DNA from: Lacinutrix sp. Hel_I_90
GTDB lineage: Bacteria > Bacteroidota > Bacteroidia > Flavobacteriales > Flavobacteriaceae
Assembly: GCF_000934685.1 (NCBI RefSeq)
Contig: NZ_JYNQ01000001.1
Coordinates: forward strand, 2,282,501 to 2,346,500
Direction of reading: 5' to 3'
DNA length: 64,000 nucleotides
In this document: positions 45,406 through 54,360 of the stretch, one piece after another
Layout of the letters: each line of letters starts with the position of its first letter
Numbering within the stretch: the stretch's first letter is position 1
Notes under the pieces: model-generated
Seen by the model: the letters and a program-made list of their open reading frames with translations, nothing else
Databases searched by the model: none
Told to the model about the DNA's origin: nothing
Translations under genes and position numbers: made by a program

Positions 45406-45451
45406 AGTCCTTTCAGAGTCTGTGCTGACCGCAGTCGAAGTAGAACGGACT
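45406..45451. repeat. 46-bp interspersed repeat, copy before atpH
   Basis: This element aligns without gaps with 47672-47717, identical at 34 of 46 positions by my count, including AGTCCTTTC at the left end and the core CGCAGTCGAAG. Its ends AGTCC and GGACT are inverted, so it can fold as a hairpin. It ends 12 bases before the atpH start. The GCAGTCGAAG core is a motif I recall as common between genes in Flavobacteriia. Confidence 0.65.
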
Positions 45452-45463
45452 TAGAACAAGAAT

Positions 45464-45994
45464 ATGGCAAGAGCAGCAATACGTTACGCAAAAGCAGTAT
45501 TAAGTTTAGCAAATGATCAAAATTCAGCCGAGGCTGTAAATGATGATATGAAGCTAATCGCGAATACTATTGCCGAAAATAAAGACTTAAGCGATATGCT
45601 TCAAAGTCCTGTAATTAGCCCGTCTATTAAAAAATCTGCTTTACAAGCAATTTTTAAAGACACGAATGCCTTAACAGGTAACGTAATTGATACGTTGATT
45701 ACGAATAAGAGAATAGATATTTTTGGAGATGTGGCATCAAAATTCAATGAATTGTACGCGACTTCAAAAGGTATTGAATCGGGAACAGTTACCACGGCGA
45801 TTCCATTAACAGATGATTTAAAAGCGAAGGTTTTGGCTAAGGCTAAAGAATTAACTGGAAAAAAGGTAACGGTAGAAAATATCGTAGATGAAAACATCTT
45901 AGGAGGTTTCATTTTACGAGTAGGCGATTTACAATACAATGCAAGTATCGCAAATCAGCTAAATAAAATTAAAAGAGAATTCACATTAAACTAA
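45464..45994 (+). CDS. atpH: ATP synthase F1 subunit delta
   Basis: The 176-residue protein begins MARAAIRYAKAVLSLA, has NKRIDIFGDVASKF in the middle, and the C-terminal VDENILGGFILRVGD, the subunit delta/OSCP signature. It links the peripheral stalk to the top of F1. It is preceded by the 46-bp repeat and followed 29 bases on by atpA. Confidence 0.94.
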   Translation: MARAAIRYAKAVLSLANDQNSAEAVNDDMKLIANTIAENKDLSDMLQSPVISPSIKKSALQAIFKDTNALTGNVIDTLITNKRIDIFGDVASKFNELYATSKGIESGTVTTAIPLTDDLKAKVLAKAKELTGKKVTVENIVDENILGGFILRVGDLQYNASIANQLNKIKREFTLN

Positions 45995-46023
45995 GGTATT
46001 TATATATCTAAATAAATAATAAG

Positions 46024-47604
46024 ATGGCAGAAGTAAAACCAGCTGAAATATCAGCAATCTTAAAACAACAACTTTCAGGTCTTGAAGCAAGCGCTTCACT
46101 AGACGAGGTTGGAACAGTATTAACTGTAGGTGATGGTATCGTACGTGCTTACGGATTAGCTAATGCTCAGTATGGAGAATTAGTTGAATTCGATGGTGGC
46201 TTAGAAGGTATTGTACTAAACCTAGAAGAAGATAATGTAGGTATTGTATTATTAGGAACTTCAGTAGGAGTAAGAGAAGGATCTATCGTAAAGCGTACAG
46301 AGCGTATCGCATCTATTAAAGTAGGTGAAGGTATTGTTGGGCGTGTGGTAGATACTTTAGGAAATCCTATTGATGGTAAAGGACCTATAACTGGTGAAAC
46401 TTACGAGATGCCTTTAGAGCGTAAAGCACCTGGGGTTATCTATCGTGAGCCTGTAACTGAGCCGTTACAAACAGGAATTAAGGCTATTGATGCGATGATT
46501 CCAGTAGGTAGAGGACAACGTGAGTTGGTAATTGGTGACAGACAAACAGGTAAAACTGCCGTTTGTATCGATGCTATCTTAAATCAAAAAGAATTTTACG
46601 ATGCAGGTGAGCCTGTATATTGTATATATGTTGCCGTAGGCCAAAAAGCTTCTACAGTAGCTTTAATTGCTAAAACTTTAGAAGAAAAAGGAGCTTTAGC
46701 CTATACTACTATAGTAGCTGCTAACGCGTCAGATCCTGCTGCAATGCAAGTATACGCACCGTTTACAGGAGCTTCTATTGGAGAATACTTTAGAGATACA
46801 GGGAGACCAGCTTTAATTGTATTTGATGATTTATCAAAACAAGCAGTTGCTTACCGTGAGGTTTCTTTATTATTAAGAAGACCACCGGGACGTGAAGCGT
46901 ATCCAGGTGACGTGTTTTACTTACACTCAAGATTATTAGAACGTTCTGCAAAAATCATTAATAATGATGCCATTGCTAAAGAAATGAATGACTTACCAGA
47001 TTCATTAAAGCCAATCGTAAAAGGTGGTGGTTCTTTAACGGCATTACCAATTATTGAAACACAAGCAGGTGACGTTTCGGCTTATATACCAACAAACGTA
47101 ATTTCAATTACGGATGGACAAATTTTCTTAGATGGAGATTTATTTAACTCTGGTGTACGCCCGGCAATTAACGTAGGTATTTCGGTATCTCGTGTTGGTG
47201 GTAACGCACAAATTAAGTCCATGAAAAAAGTAGCTGGTACTTTAAAACTAGATCAAGCACAGTATCGTGAATTAGAAGCGTTTGCTAAGTTTGGTTCAGA
47301 TTTAGATGCAGTAACTTTAAACGTGATTGAAAAAGGGAAGCGTAACGTTGAGATTTTAAAGCAGGCACAAAATGATCCTTTTAAAGTTGAAGATCAAGTC
47401 GCAATTATTTATGCGGGTTCTAAAAACTTATTAAGAGATGTTCCTGTTGAAAAAGTAAAAGAATTTGAGCGTGACTATTTAGAGTTTTTAAATGCAAAAC
47501 ACAGAGATGTATTAGACACTTTAAAAGCTGGAAAATTAACGGATGAGGTGACTGATACCTTATCGAATGTAGCAAAAGAGCTTTCGGCTAAATACAGAGC
47601 ATAA
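46024..47604 (+). CDS. atpA: ATP synthase F1 subunit alpha
   Basis: The 526-residue protein has the N-terminal beta-barrel, Walker [11 protein letters not shown] near residues 170-179, the PVGRGQREL segment, [17 protein letters not shown], and [18 protein letters not shown]. Length and motifs are normal. Alpha subunits hold the non-catalytic nucleotide sites; the catalytic beta subunit (atpD) is not in this window. Confidence 0.97.
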   Translation: MAEVKPAEISAILKQQLSGLEASASLDEVGTVLTVGDGIVRAYGLANAQYGELVEFDGGLEGIVLNLEEDNVGIVLLGTSVGVREGSIVKRTERIASIKVGEGIVGRVVDTLGNPIDGKGPITGETYEMPLERKAPGVIYREPVTEPLQTGIKAIDAMIPVGRGQRELVIGDRQTGKTAVCIDAILNQKEFYDAGEPVYCIYVAVGQKASTVALIAKTLEEKGALAYTTIVAANASDPAAMQVYAPFTGASIGEYFRDTGRPALIVFDDLSKQAVAYREVSLLLRRPPGREAYPGDVFYLHSRLLERSAKIINNDAIAKEMNDLPDSLKPIVKGGGSLTALPIIETQAGDVSAYIPTNVISITDGQIFLDGDLFNSGVRPAINVGISVSRVGGNAQIKSMKKVAGTLKLDQAQYRELEAFAKFGSDLDAVTLNVIEKGKRNVEILKQAQNDPFKVEDQVAIIYAGSKNLLRDVPVEKVKEFERDYLEFLNAKHRDVLDTLKAGKLTDEVTDTLSNVAKELSAKYRA

Positions 47605-47671
47605 TATGCTCTTAAGCTCTCCGAAGTAAAGGGAGAGAAACTGAGCGTTTATAAAGTATAACATTTTAAAA

Positions 47672-47717
47672 AGTCCTTTCCATAATTGTGCATAGCGCAG
47701 TCGAAGAAGAAGGGATT
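47672..47717. repeat. 46-bp interspersed repeat, copy before atpG
   Basis: Second copy of the element at 45406-45451, of the same length and in the same place relative to a start codon (it ends 14 bases before the atpG ATG). It shares AGTCCTTTC, TGTGC and CGCAGTCGAAG with the first copy. The ends are weaker inverted repeats than in copy 1. Confidence 0.65.
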
Positions 47718-47731
47718 TAGAATAGGAAGAA

Positions 47732-48592
47732 ATGGCAAACTTAAAAGAAATACGTAATAGAATATCATCGGTATCTTCAACCATGCAGATTACCAGTGCC
47801 ATGAAAATGGTGTCTGCTGCTAAGTTAAAGAAAGCACAAGATGCTATTACAGCAATGCGACCGTATTCAGATAAATTATCTGAGCTTTTACAGAGTTTAA
47901 GCGCGACTTTAGATGATGATTCTGGAAGTAAATTTTCAGAACAGCGCCAGGTAAAAAACGTGTTGATTGTTCCTATTACTTCAAATAGAGGTTTAGCAGG
48001 AGCATTTAATTCTAATATTATCAAGCAAACGCAGCATTTATTAAATACTGTTTATGCGGGTAAAAACGTGTCTATCCTTGCGATAGGAAAAAAAGGTAAT
48101 GATGCTTTCGCTAAACGAAATATTGTTATTGGAAATTACAGTGAACTTTTTGATGACCTAACATTCGATAACGTGGCGCATGTAGCAGAACGTATTATGG
48201 ACATGTTTGTTGAAGGAAAGTATGATAAAATTGAAATTGTTTACAACAAGTTCAAAAATGCAGCCACACAAATCGTAATGACTGAACAGTTTTTGCCAAT
48301 TGTACCTATGGAAGGCGCTGTTAACGTCAATGCAGACTATATTTTTGAGCCATCAAAATTGGAAATTGTAGAGCAGTTAATTCCGAAGTCTTTAAAAACA
48401 CAATTATTTAAAGGAATAAGAGATAGTTTTGCTAGCGAGCACGGCGCACGTATGACGGCAATGCACAAGGCAACAGACAATGCAACTGAGTTGAGGGATC
48501 AATTGAAACTAACGTATAATAAAGCGCGTCAAGCAGCTATTACTAACGAAATCCTTGAGATTGTTGGAGGTGCGGAAGCATTGAATAACTAA
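47732..48592 (+). CDS. atpG: ATP synthase F1 subunit gamma
   Basis: The 286-residue protein has the N-terminal coiled helix NLKEIRNRISSVSSTMQITSAMKMV and the C-terminal NEILEIVGGAEAL, both conserved ends of subunit gamma, which form the central rotor shaft. The middle has TSNRGLAGAFNSN. It ends the operon; a strong terminator follows 43 bases later. No atpD or atpC follows. Confidence 0.96.
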   Translation: MANLKEIRNRISSVSSTMQITSAMKMVSAAKLKKAQDAITAMRPYSDKLSELLQSLSATLDDDSGSKFSEQRQVKNVLIVPITSNRGLAGAFNSNIIKQTQHLLNTVYAGKNVSILAIGKKGNDAFAKRNIVIGNYSELFDDLTFDNVAHVAERIMDMFVEGKYDKIEIVYNKFKNAATQIVMTEQFLPIVPMEGAVNVNADYIFEPSKLEIVEQLIPKSLKTQLFKGIRDSFASEHGARMTAMHKATDNATELRDQLKLTYNKARQAAITNEILEIVGGAEALNN

Positions 48593-48635
48593 TTTTATTT
48601 TCCTTATTTAAAGAAATTTAAAACTTAATTTATAG

Positions 48636-48668
48636 AAACCTTGTTCAATTTGAACAAGGTTTTTTTTA
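48636..48668 (+). terminator. Intrinsic terminator of the atp operon
   Basis: AAACCTTGTTC at 48636-48646 pairs with GAACAAGGTTT at 48652-48662, loop of five, followed by six more T. This is the clearest intrinsic terminator in the window and closes the atp operon after atpG. Confidence 0.85.
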
Positions 48669-48746
48669 TTAAGGCACCTTAATAGCATAAAAAGGCTATT
48701 TTAGCTGCCTTTATAAAAAAACATAAAACTTATACCCAAACTACTT

Positions 48747-50384
48747 ATGAAAAAAATGATACCCCTACTACTATTGTTAATTTGTTCAGCCGTGTCGGCT
48801 CAATTACAAGTGGGCAATATTGATCTTAATTTTGGAGAAACGATAGTGTCTAAAGATGGAGACGTTATTCAAATCGCTGGTGAAAAGGACAATATTATCT
48901 ATGCCTTAGCCAGAAAGAAAAAAGACTTCTTCTTACAAACGTTTGATGCGTCAAACAAAGCCTTTAAAACGAGTGCTTTATTAGAATTCGATAAAATTAA
49001 TGGTAATAAACTGCAAATTGAAGATTTAACGATTGTAGGCGAAAAAGTTTTTTTAATGTTATCTTATTATGATAAGAAAGAGAAAACAAATAATTTTTTA
49101 GCTAAAGAAATTAAGGATAATAAAATTGTAAAAACAACAAATGTATTATCGGTTCCTGTAGAGAGCAAAAGAAAACAAGGTAGTTTTGTATTTACAACCT
49201 CTTATGATGAATTTAATTACCTCATTGCACATGTTGGTATAAACTCTAAAAAAGAACAGTTAAAGTACTCCGTAACATTATTAGATGATAATTTAACAGC
49301 TGTTTTAAATGATACTTACGAGATTGTATTTGAAGAAAAAAACAGACAATTATTTGATTTTTCGGATGTTCAGGTTAACGAACACGGTGATGTGTTAATC
49401 GCTACAACAGAAAGTTATAGAGACAAAAAAAAGAAAACAAGCGTTAATAATATTACCATACATTCTTATTTGTCAAAAAAGGACTATCAAAAACAAGTTA
49501 CCAATGTGAGCTTATCTGGTAAGCGTGCTTTAAATTGTAACTTAATGGAAACTAAAGATAACACCTTACATGTGATTGGTTTTTATTCAGATATTAAGAA
49601 AAGTGGAAAAGCAGAGGCTACAGTAGAAGGCATTTACGACGTCACCTTTAACTATGGCACTGGAGAAGTCATTAAGAAAACCTTTAACCCCTTTACTTTT
49701 GATGTTAAGAAGCAACTTATAGGAGAAAGAAGAGCTAAAAAAGGAAAAGACTTGAAGCCTTTTTATAGGAACATAGCGTTTGTAGAAAGAGACAATGGTG
49801 GCGTAATCGTACTATCAGAATACAATTTGGTTGTTGAAGGGAAAAATGCTGGTTTTGGTCCGTTAACTATTACACCTTATACCTATATTACAAACGAAAT
49901 TATTGTTACTGCGTTAAAGAAAGACGGCACCTTAGATTGGAGTAATGTAATACCAAAAGAACAACAAGTAACCGTTTCCGAACTTGGCTTTTCTTTGTCG
50001 TTTTTAGGAGGTTCAGGAGGTGTTTCCGTATCTGCAGGCTTGTATTTTCCTTTAGCCGTATTAGGGAATGGACCAGAATTTTTAAGTGCAATTCCTATTT
50101 ATCACAACGGTCAATTAACAGTGGTCGTTAATGATGATCCTAAAAATATAGGGATTACTGTAATGGACGATGTTAAAAAGGTAAGAAACGTTAATAAAAT
50201 GATCCCGGTTGCCTTTTCGTTTAATTCAGAAACAGGGGCCTTAACAAGAACAGATCCTACAGCGTTTGAAAAAAAGCAAATTGTAGTGAGACCAGCAACT
50301 AAATACAGTAAGAGTTCAAACACTTATTTAATTTATGGTGGTAATAAAGAAGGAAACGCTTTAGGGGAATTAATCTTAAATTAA
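48747..50384 (+). CDS. Secreted protein of unknown function
   Basis: The 545-residue protein has a signal peptide (MKKMIPLLLLLICSAVSAQ, cleavage probably after A18). The mature part is rich in short beta-like segments that alternate VIxIAGEKDN, LTIVGEKVFLML and similar runs, which suggests a beta-propeller-like fold, but I recognise no family. A C-terminal T9SS sorting domain is not evident. It stands alone between two terminators, so it is probably monocistronic. Confidence 0.7.
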   Translation: MKKMIPLLLLLICSAVSAQLQVGNIDLNFGETIVSKDGDVIQIAGEKDNIIYALARKKKDFFLQTFDASNKAFKTSALLEFDKINGNKLQIEDLTIVGEKVFLMLSYYDKKEKTNNFLAKEIKDNKIVKTTNVLSVPVESKRKQGSFVFTTSYDEFNYLIAHVGINSKKEQLKYSVTLLDDNLTAVLNDTYEIVFEEKNRQLFDFSDVQVNEHGDVLIATTESYRDKKKKTSVNNITIHSYLSKKDYQKQVTNVSLSGKRALNCNLMETKDNTLHVIGFYSDIKKSGKAEATVEGIYDVTFNYGTGEVIKKTFNPFTFDVKKQLIGERRAKKGKDLKPFYRNIAFVERDNGGVIVLSEYNLVVEGKNAGFGPLTITPYTYITNEIIVTALKKDGTLDWSNVIPKEQQVTVSELGFSLSFLGGSGGVSVSAGLYFPLAVLGNGPEFLSAIPIYHNGQLTVVVNDDPKNIGITVMDDVKKVRNVNKMIPVAFSFNSETGALTRTDPTAFEKKQIVVRPATKYSKSSNTYLIYGGNKEGNALGELILN

Positions 50385-50403
50385 TTAAGCACATAAAAGC
50401 TTT

Positions 50404-50436
50404 AAAAGCCTTATTCAAATGGAATGAGGCTTTTTT
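50404..50436 (+). terminator. Intrinsic terminator after the secreted protein gene
   Basis: AAAAGCC at 50404-50410 pairs with GGCTTTT at 50428-50434, and the stem extends through TATTC with GAATG around a short loop. T-rich sequence follows. It lies about 20 bases past the stop at 50384. Confidence 0.75.
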
Positions 50437-50475
50437 ATGGAATAGGCTTTGATTTAGTATCTTTATAAACTATAA

Positions 50476-51021
50476 ATGGACTTAAAAATGAAATTATTTA
50501 AAACAGCTTTATTTGTATTCTTAATTCTTTTTGTTGTGGCAAGTTTTTCACAGTGTTCTAGTTCCAAAGAATTACAGGAAAAGGCACCTATTACTTTTGG
50601 AAAAGTCTATTATCAGGAATGGGTTGCAGGAATAGAAGGCGGCGGTTCTGGAATTAACATATTCATTCCTGTAGAGGAAACTGCGCTAGGTCATATTAAA
50701 TTGGATAGCGTTTATTTTAGAGGTAAAGTGGCTAAATTGGAAACCAAAACAGATGATAGACTTTATGTTGGGCGGTTTTCAACACCTGCTAATCAGCAAA
50801 AAGACATTAAAATGACTAATGAACCTAACGGTGAATATGGTAATACAGCCACAGGCCTTTCAGGAAATTTCCCATTTCAATTAAAAAATGATGAATGTGT
50901 GGTTAGCTACAAAGATAATAGCCAAACCAAGTACTACAAAATTGAGAATATAATCGAAAAACCCAGAGTAGAATATCCAAGTGCACCACCAAATCGTGGT
51001 GAACAAGAAAATTTACCCTAA
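50476..51021 (+). CDS. Probable lipoprotein or secreted protein of unknown function
   Basis: The 181-residue protein has a signal-like hydrophobic N-terminus and a cysteine C27 in SFSQCSSSKEL, a loose lipobox; an ATG at 50488 would shorten the signal and is equally possible. The mature part has a FGKVYYQEWVAGIEGGGSG stretch and ends in a proline-rich tail (YPSAPPNRGEQ). I do not recognise the family. It is a single gene between a terminator and the flippase gene. Confidence 0.65.
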   Translation: MDLKMKLFKTALFVFLILFVVASFSQCSSSKELQEKAPITFGKVYYQEWVAGIEGGGSGINIFIPVEETALGHIKLDSVYFRGKVAKLETKTDDRLYVGRFSTPANQQKDIKMTNEPNGEYGNTATGLSGNFPFQLKNDECVVSYKDNSQTKYYKIENIIEKPRVEYPSAPPNRGEQENLP

Positions 51022-51082
51022 GCTGAAACTTTTTTAGGTCTTACAAAATCAATACATTTAGAGCAATTATTATACACCAACG

Positions 51083-52543
51083 TTGAGCGGATTTAAATCT
51101 CTTTTTAAACAAACATTTATTTATGGTTTAGCGACTGTGCTTCCTAGAATGTTGAGCTTTTTGCTGGTTAGATTGCATACAGACGAAAGTGTTTTAGATT
51201 CTGTAGCAGATTATGGAAGTGTCTCTTTAATCTATGCCTATTTTGTTTTATTTAATGTCATTTTAGCTTATGGAATGGAAACTGCTTTTTTTCGCTTTTT
51301 CCATAAAGAAAACAACCAGGATAAAGTTGTCGGAACTTCAACAATAGCATTAATTATATCTTCTTTTTTATTCTTCTTTTTTGCGTTTGTATTTAATAAT
51401 GAAATTGCTTTGTTAACTGAATTAAAAGTAGAATATATAAATCTTGTTATTTGGATTTTATTATTTGATGCTTTAGTCATTATTCCTTTTGCTTGGTTAA
51501 GAGCAAACGAAAAACCTATGCGCTATGCTATTTTAAAGATAGTTAATGTAGGAGTTAATCTAGGTTTAAATGTATTCTTATTGCTTTATTTAAAAGGTTT
51601 AGCAACAAACATTTCAATTTTTGAAAGTATATATCAGCCTAATTTTGAAATCAATTATATATTTATTGCAAATCTAATAGCGAGTGCAATTACGCTTATA
51701 TTATTAATTCCTTTTTATACCAAAATCAAATATATTTTCAGTTCGCTCCTGTTAAAAAAGATGCTCAATTATGCTTTTCCAGTATTAGTTGCTGGTATTG
51801 CTTTTTCAATAAATGAAACGTTTGATCGTATTTTATTGGATAAATTATTGCCAGAAAATATTGGAAAAACACAGGTGGGAATGTATTCGGCATGTTATAA
51901 ACTGGCTTTATTTATGACTTTGTTTGCTACAGCATATAGATTGGGAATTGAGCCTTATTTCTTTAGTCATTCAAAATCTGAAAACCCTCAAAAAAATTAT
52001 GCTAAGATTTTAGAGTTCTTCGTTATTTGTGGCTCTGTAATTTTATTAGTTGTGGTCGTTTTTGCAGATGTTTTAAAAGTTATATTTATAGGAGACGAAG
52101 CTTATTGGGAGGCCATGTGGATTGTGCCTATTTTATTACTAGCTTATTTATGTTTAGGCATTTATCACAACCTCTCTGTTTGGTATAAAATTACAGATCG
52201 TACTAAATTTGGAGCTTACATTTCTGTTTTAGGTGCAATAATTACGCTAGTGCTAAATTACATGTTGATTCCAAAGATTGGATTTAAAGGATCTGCTATA
52301 GCAACATTGGCGGCTTATGCCATAATGATGTTTTTATCTTTTTTCTTCGGAAGGAAGTATTATCCTATTCCTTATAATTTAAAAAAAATTGTATTATACT
52401 TAGGCCTTTCTACAGTTTTTTCTATGGTCTATTTCTATAATTTTAGAGGTAATTATTTTATTGGAGTTGCAGCATTAATCGTATTTTTAACCTTAGTTTT
52501 TCAACTTGAAAAAAAAGAATTAAAACAGTTACTAAAGAAATAA
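51083..52543 (+). CDS. Lipopolysaccharide/polysaccharide flippase-like membrane protein
   Basis: The gene starts with TTG at 51083 (MSGFKSLFKQTFIYG), matching the family start. The 486-residue product has about 14 hydrophobic segments; ASFxY-type motifs are replaced by LATVLPRMLSFLLVRLHT near the start, and a C-terminal polysaccharide-biosynthesis half has GFKGSAIATLAAY. It belongs to the MOP flippase superfamily and is unlike a duplicate of the gene at 6947. The next gene is dut, 80 bases on. Confidence 0.82.
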   Translation: MSGFKSLFKQTFIYGLATVLPRMLSFLLVRLHTDESVLDSVADYGSVSLIYAYFVLFNVILAYGMETAFFRFFHKENNQDKVVGTSTIALIISSFLFFFFAFVFNNEIALLTELKVEYINLVIWILLFDALVIIPFAWLRANEKPMRYAILKIVNVGVNLGLNVFLLLYLKGLATNISIFESIYQPNFEINYIFIANLIASAITLILLIPFYTKIKYIFSSLLLKKMLNYAFPVLVAGIAFSINETFDRILLDKLLPENIGKTQVGMYSACYKLALFMTLFATAYRLGIEPYFFSHSKSENPQKNYAKILEFFVICGSVILLVVVVFADVLKVIFIGDEAYWEAMWIVPILLLAYLCLGIYHNLSVWYKITDRTKFGAYISVLGAIITLVLNYMLIPKIGFKGSAIATLAAYAIMMFLSFFFGRKYYPIPYNLKKIVLYLGLSTVFSMVYFYNFRGNYFIGVAALIVFLTLVFQLEKKELKQLLKK

Positions 52544-52623
52544 ATGGTCCTGTTAGGCACTATTAAGCTAATATAGATTTCAATTTAAAATAACTAGCAA
52601 GAACACTTGAAGCATATTAAAGA

Positions 52624-53058
52624 ATGAATATAAAAATAATAAACAAATCCAACCACGCATTACCGCATTACGAGACTATAGCTTCAGCTGGTATGGATTT
52701 AAGAGCAAACATTTCAGAAAATATCATTTTGCAACCCATGGCGCGTAAAATTGTGCCCACAGGCTTATTTTTAGAGCTGCCTATTGGCGTAGAAGCACAA
52801 GTGAGACCAAGAAGTGGTTTGGCTGCGAAAAAGGGCGTTACAGTGCTTAATGCGCCAGGAACGGTAGATGCAGATTATAGAGGCGAGGTAGGCGTGATTT
52901 TGGTTAACTTATCTACAGAAAGCTTTACTATTGAAAATGGGGAACGTATTGCGCAATTGGTCATTGCAAAACATGAGCGAGCAGAATGGCTTGAAGTAGA
53001 AACACTTTCTGAAACCGATAGAGGCGAAGGCGGTTTTGGTAGTACAGGAGTGAAATAG
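52624..53058 (+). CDS. dut: Deoxyuridine 5'-triphosphate nucleotidohydrolase
   Basis: It hydrolyses dUTP to dUMP and pyrophosphate. All five motifs of trimeric dUTPases are present in 144 residues: [46 protein letters not shown] and [10 protein letters not shown]. The length is normal. The 222-base gap after it holds a hairpin and a palindromic repeat. Confidence 0.97.
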   Translation: MNIKIINKSNHALPHYETIASAGMDLRANISENIILQPMARKIVPTGLFLELPIGVEAQVRPRSGLAAKKGVTVLNAPGTVDADYRGEVGVILVNLSTESFTIENGERIAQLVIAKHERAEWLEVETLSETDRGEGGFGSTGVK

Positions 53059-53145
53059 ACAAATTCATGCCAAAGCGACAAGCGCTTAAACATGCACCAA
53101 ACGTTTACTAAGTTAATGAATAGAAATTAAAATAGTAGTCTAAAA

Positions 53146-53199
53146 GCTTAAGTGCAGCTTGTACTTGTAGCCCTGAATCAAGGGCAAGTAGACTTAAGC
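53146..53199. repeat. Long imperfect hairpin between dut and the nucleotidyltransferase gene
   Basis: GCTTAAGT (53146-53153) and ACTTAAGC (53192-53199) are perfect inverses at the base, and inner arms ACTTG-TA-GCCCT and AGGGC-AAGTAG pair around a six-base loop. It is in the otherwise gene-free 53059-53280 gap. No T-run follows, so terminator function is unclear. Confidence 0.6.
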
Positions 53200-53251
53200 A
53201 CAAACCTAAAATGCAAGACTAAATATTAAGAGAATAAAGAAACAAACCTAT

Positions 53252-53273
53252 AAAAGACACCTGCTTTTGCAGG
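53252..53273. repeat. Palindromic repeat CCTGC-TTTT-GCAGG, copy A
   Basis: AAAAGACACCTGC followed by TTTTGCAGG forms a perfect five-pair stem, ending seven bases before the ATG at 53281. The complementary version AGCAGGTGTCTTTT occurs at 60651-60664. Members of this family share a CCTGC or CTTGC stem around a short loop. Confidence 0.55.
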
Positions 53274-53280
53274 CAACAAT

Positions 53281-54300
53281 ATGAAGATAATAGTACCAAT
53301 GGCAGGCCGAGGTTCTCGACTGCGCCCACACAGTTTAACAGTCCCAAAACCATTAATTCCTGTTGCTGGTCAACCCATCGTGCACCGTTTGGTTAAAGAT
53401 ATTGCCAAGATTTTAAATGAGCCTATTGAAGAAATTGCTTTCGTTTTAGGAGATCCAGCTTGGTTTGGTGATGATGTGGTGTCAAGTTTGCAGGACTTAG
53501 CAAAAAGTTTAGGAGCTAAAGCTTCTATTTACAGACAAGACCAACCATTAGGCACGGGTCATGCCATTATGTGTGCGAAAGACTCGCTTTCAGGCCCAGC
53601 GGTTATTGCTTATGCAGATACTTTAATTCGTGCCGACTTTAATTTAGACCCAGAGGCAGATGCTGTTATTTGGGTAAAACAAGTTGACCAACCTGAAGCC
53701 TATGGAGTAGTGGAACTAAACGACCAGCAGGAAATTGTTGAATTGGTAGAGAAACCAGCGCAATTTGTTAGTGATTTAGCCGTTATAGGCATTTACTATT
53801 TTAAAGACGTTTCGGTATTAAAAGAGGAGTTACAAAAAGTGTTGGATGATAACATTATTCATGGCGGTGAATACCAGATTAATGATGGGATTAAAGGCAT
53901 GATGGCCAAAGGGAACGTTTTTAAAACAGGCGAGGTTGCCGAATGGATGGATTGCGGGAACAAAGCGGTCACTTTAGAAACAAATCAACGCATGTTAGGA
54001 TTTTTAGAAGCAGACGGCGAAGAACAATTAGTAGCCGCATCAGTTAAAAATGAAAACTCTAAAATTATTGCGCCCTGCTATATTGGTGAAAATGTCCTGT
54101 TAAAAAATGCCACAATAGGACCTAATGTTTCCATTGGAAATAACTGTGTGATCGAGAACACATCCGTTAAAAATAGCCTAATTCAGAATAATACTCAGAT
54201 AAAAAATGCTAATTTAGAGGAAGCAATGATTGGTAACCATGTAAAGTACGATGGAAAATTCACGAAAATTAGTATAGGTGATTATTCGGTTTTGGAATAA
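53281..54300 (+). CDS. Sugar-phosphate nucleotidyltransferase
   Basis: The 339-residue protein has the nucleotidyltransferase N-terminus KIIVPMAGRGSRLRPHSLTVPKPLIPVAG with the GxGxRxxP-type NTP-binding loop, GTGHAIM, a VEKP motif, and a C-terminal left-handed beta-helix (NVLLKNATIGPNVSIGNNCVI). It resembles glucose-1-phosphate thymidylyl/uridylyl and mannose-1-phosphate guanylyl types; the base and sugar cannot be told by eye. It precedes the TPR gene by 60 bases. Confidence 0.85.
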   Translation: MKIIVPMAGRGSRLRPHSLTVPKPLIPVAGQPIVHRLVKDIAKILNEPIEEIAFVLGDPAWFGDDVVSSLQDLAKSLGAKASIYRQDQPLGTGHAIMCAKDSLSGPAVIAYADTLIRADFNLDPEADAVIWVKQVDQPEAYGVVELNDQQEIVELVEKPAQFVSDLAVIGIYYFKDVSVLKEELQKVLDDNIIHGGEYQINDGIKGMMAKGNVFKTGEVAEWMDCGNKAVTLETNQRMLGFLEADGEEQLVAASVKNENSKIIAPCYIGENVLLKNATIGPNVSIGNNCVIENTSVKNSLIQNNTQIKNANLEEAMIGNHVKYDGKFTKISIGDYSVLE

Positions 54301-54360
54301 AATTTGATTAATTTATCTCAAACAACCATTTTAAGACTTCCTATTTCAAGGAAGAAAACT

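Noticed and set aside
47560-48024. Minus-strand reading frame of 154 codons across the atpA-atpG junction
   Set aside because: It is antisense to two well-supported ATP synthase genes, has no recognisable family or promoter, and its composition mirrors the genes on the other strand.
54304-54360. Earlier TTG start for the TPR protein
   Set aside because: The ATG at 54361 places a clean signal peptide at the N-terminus; the longer form would hide it.
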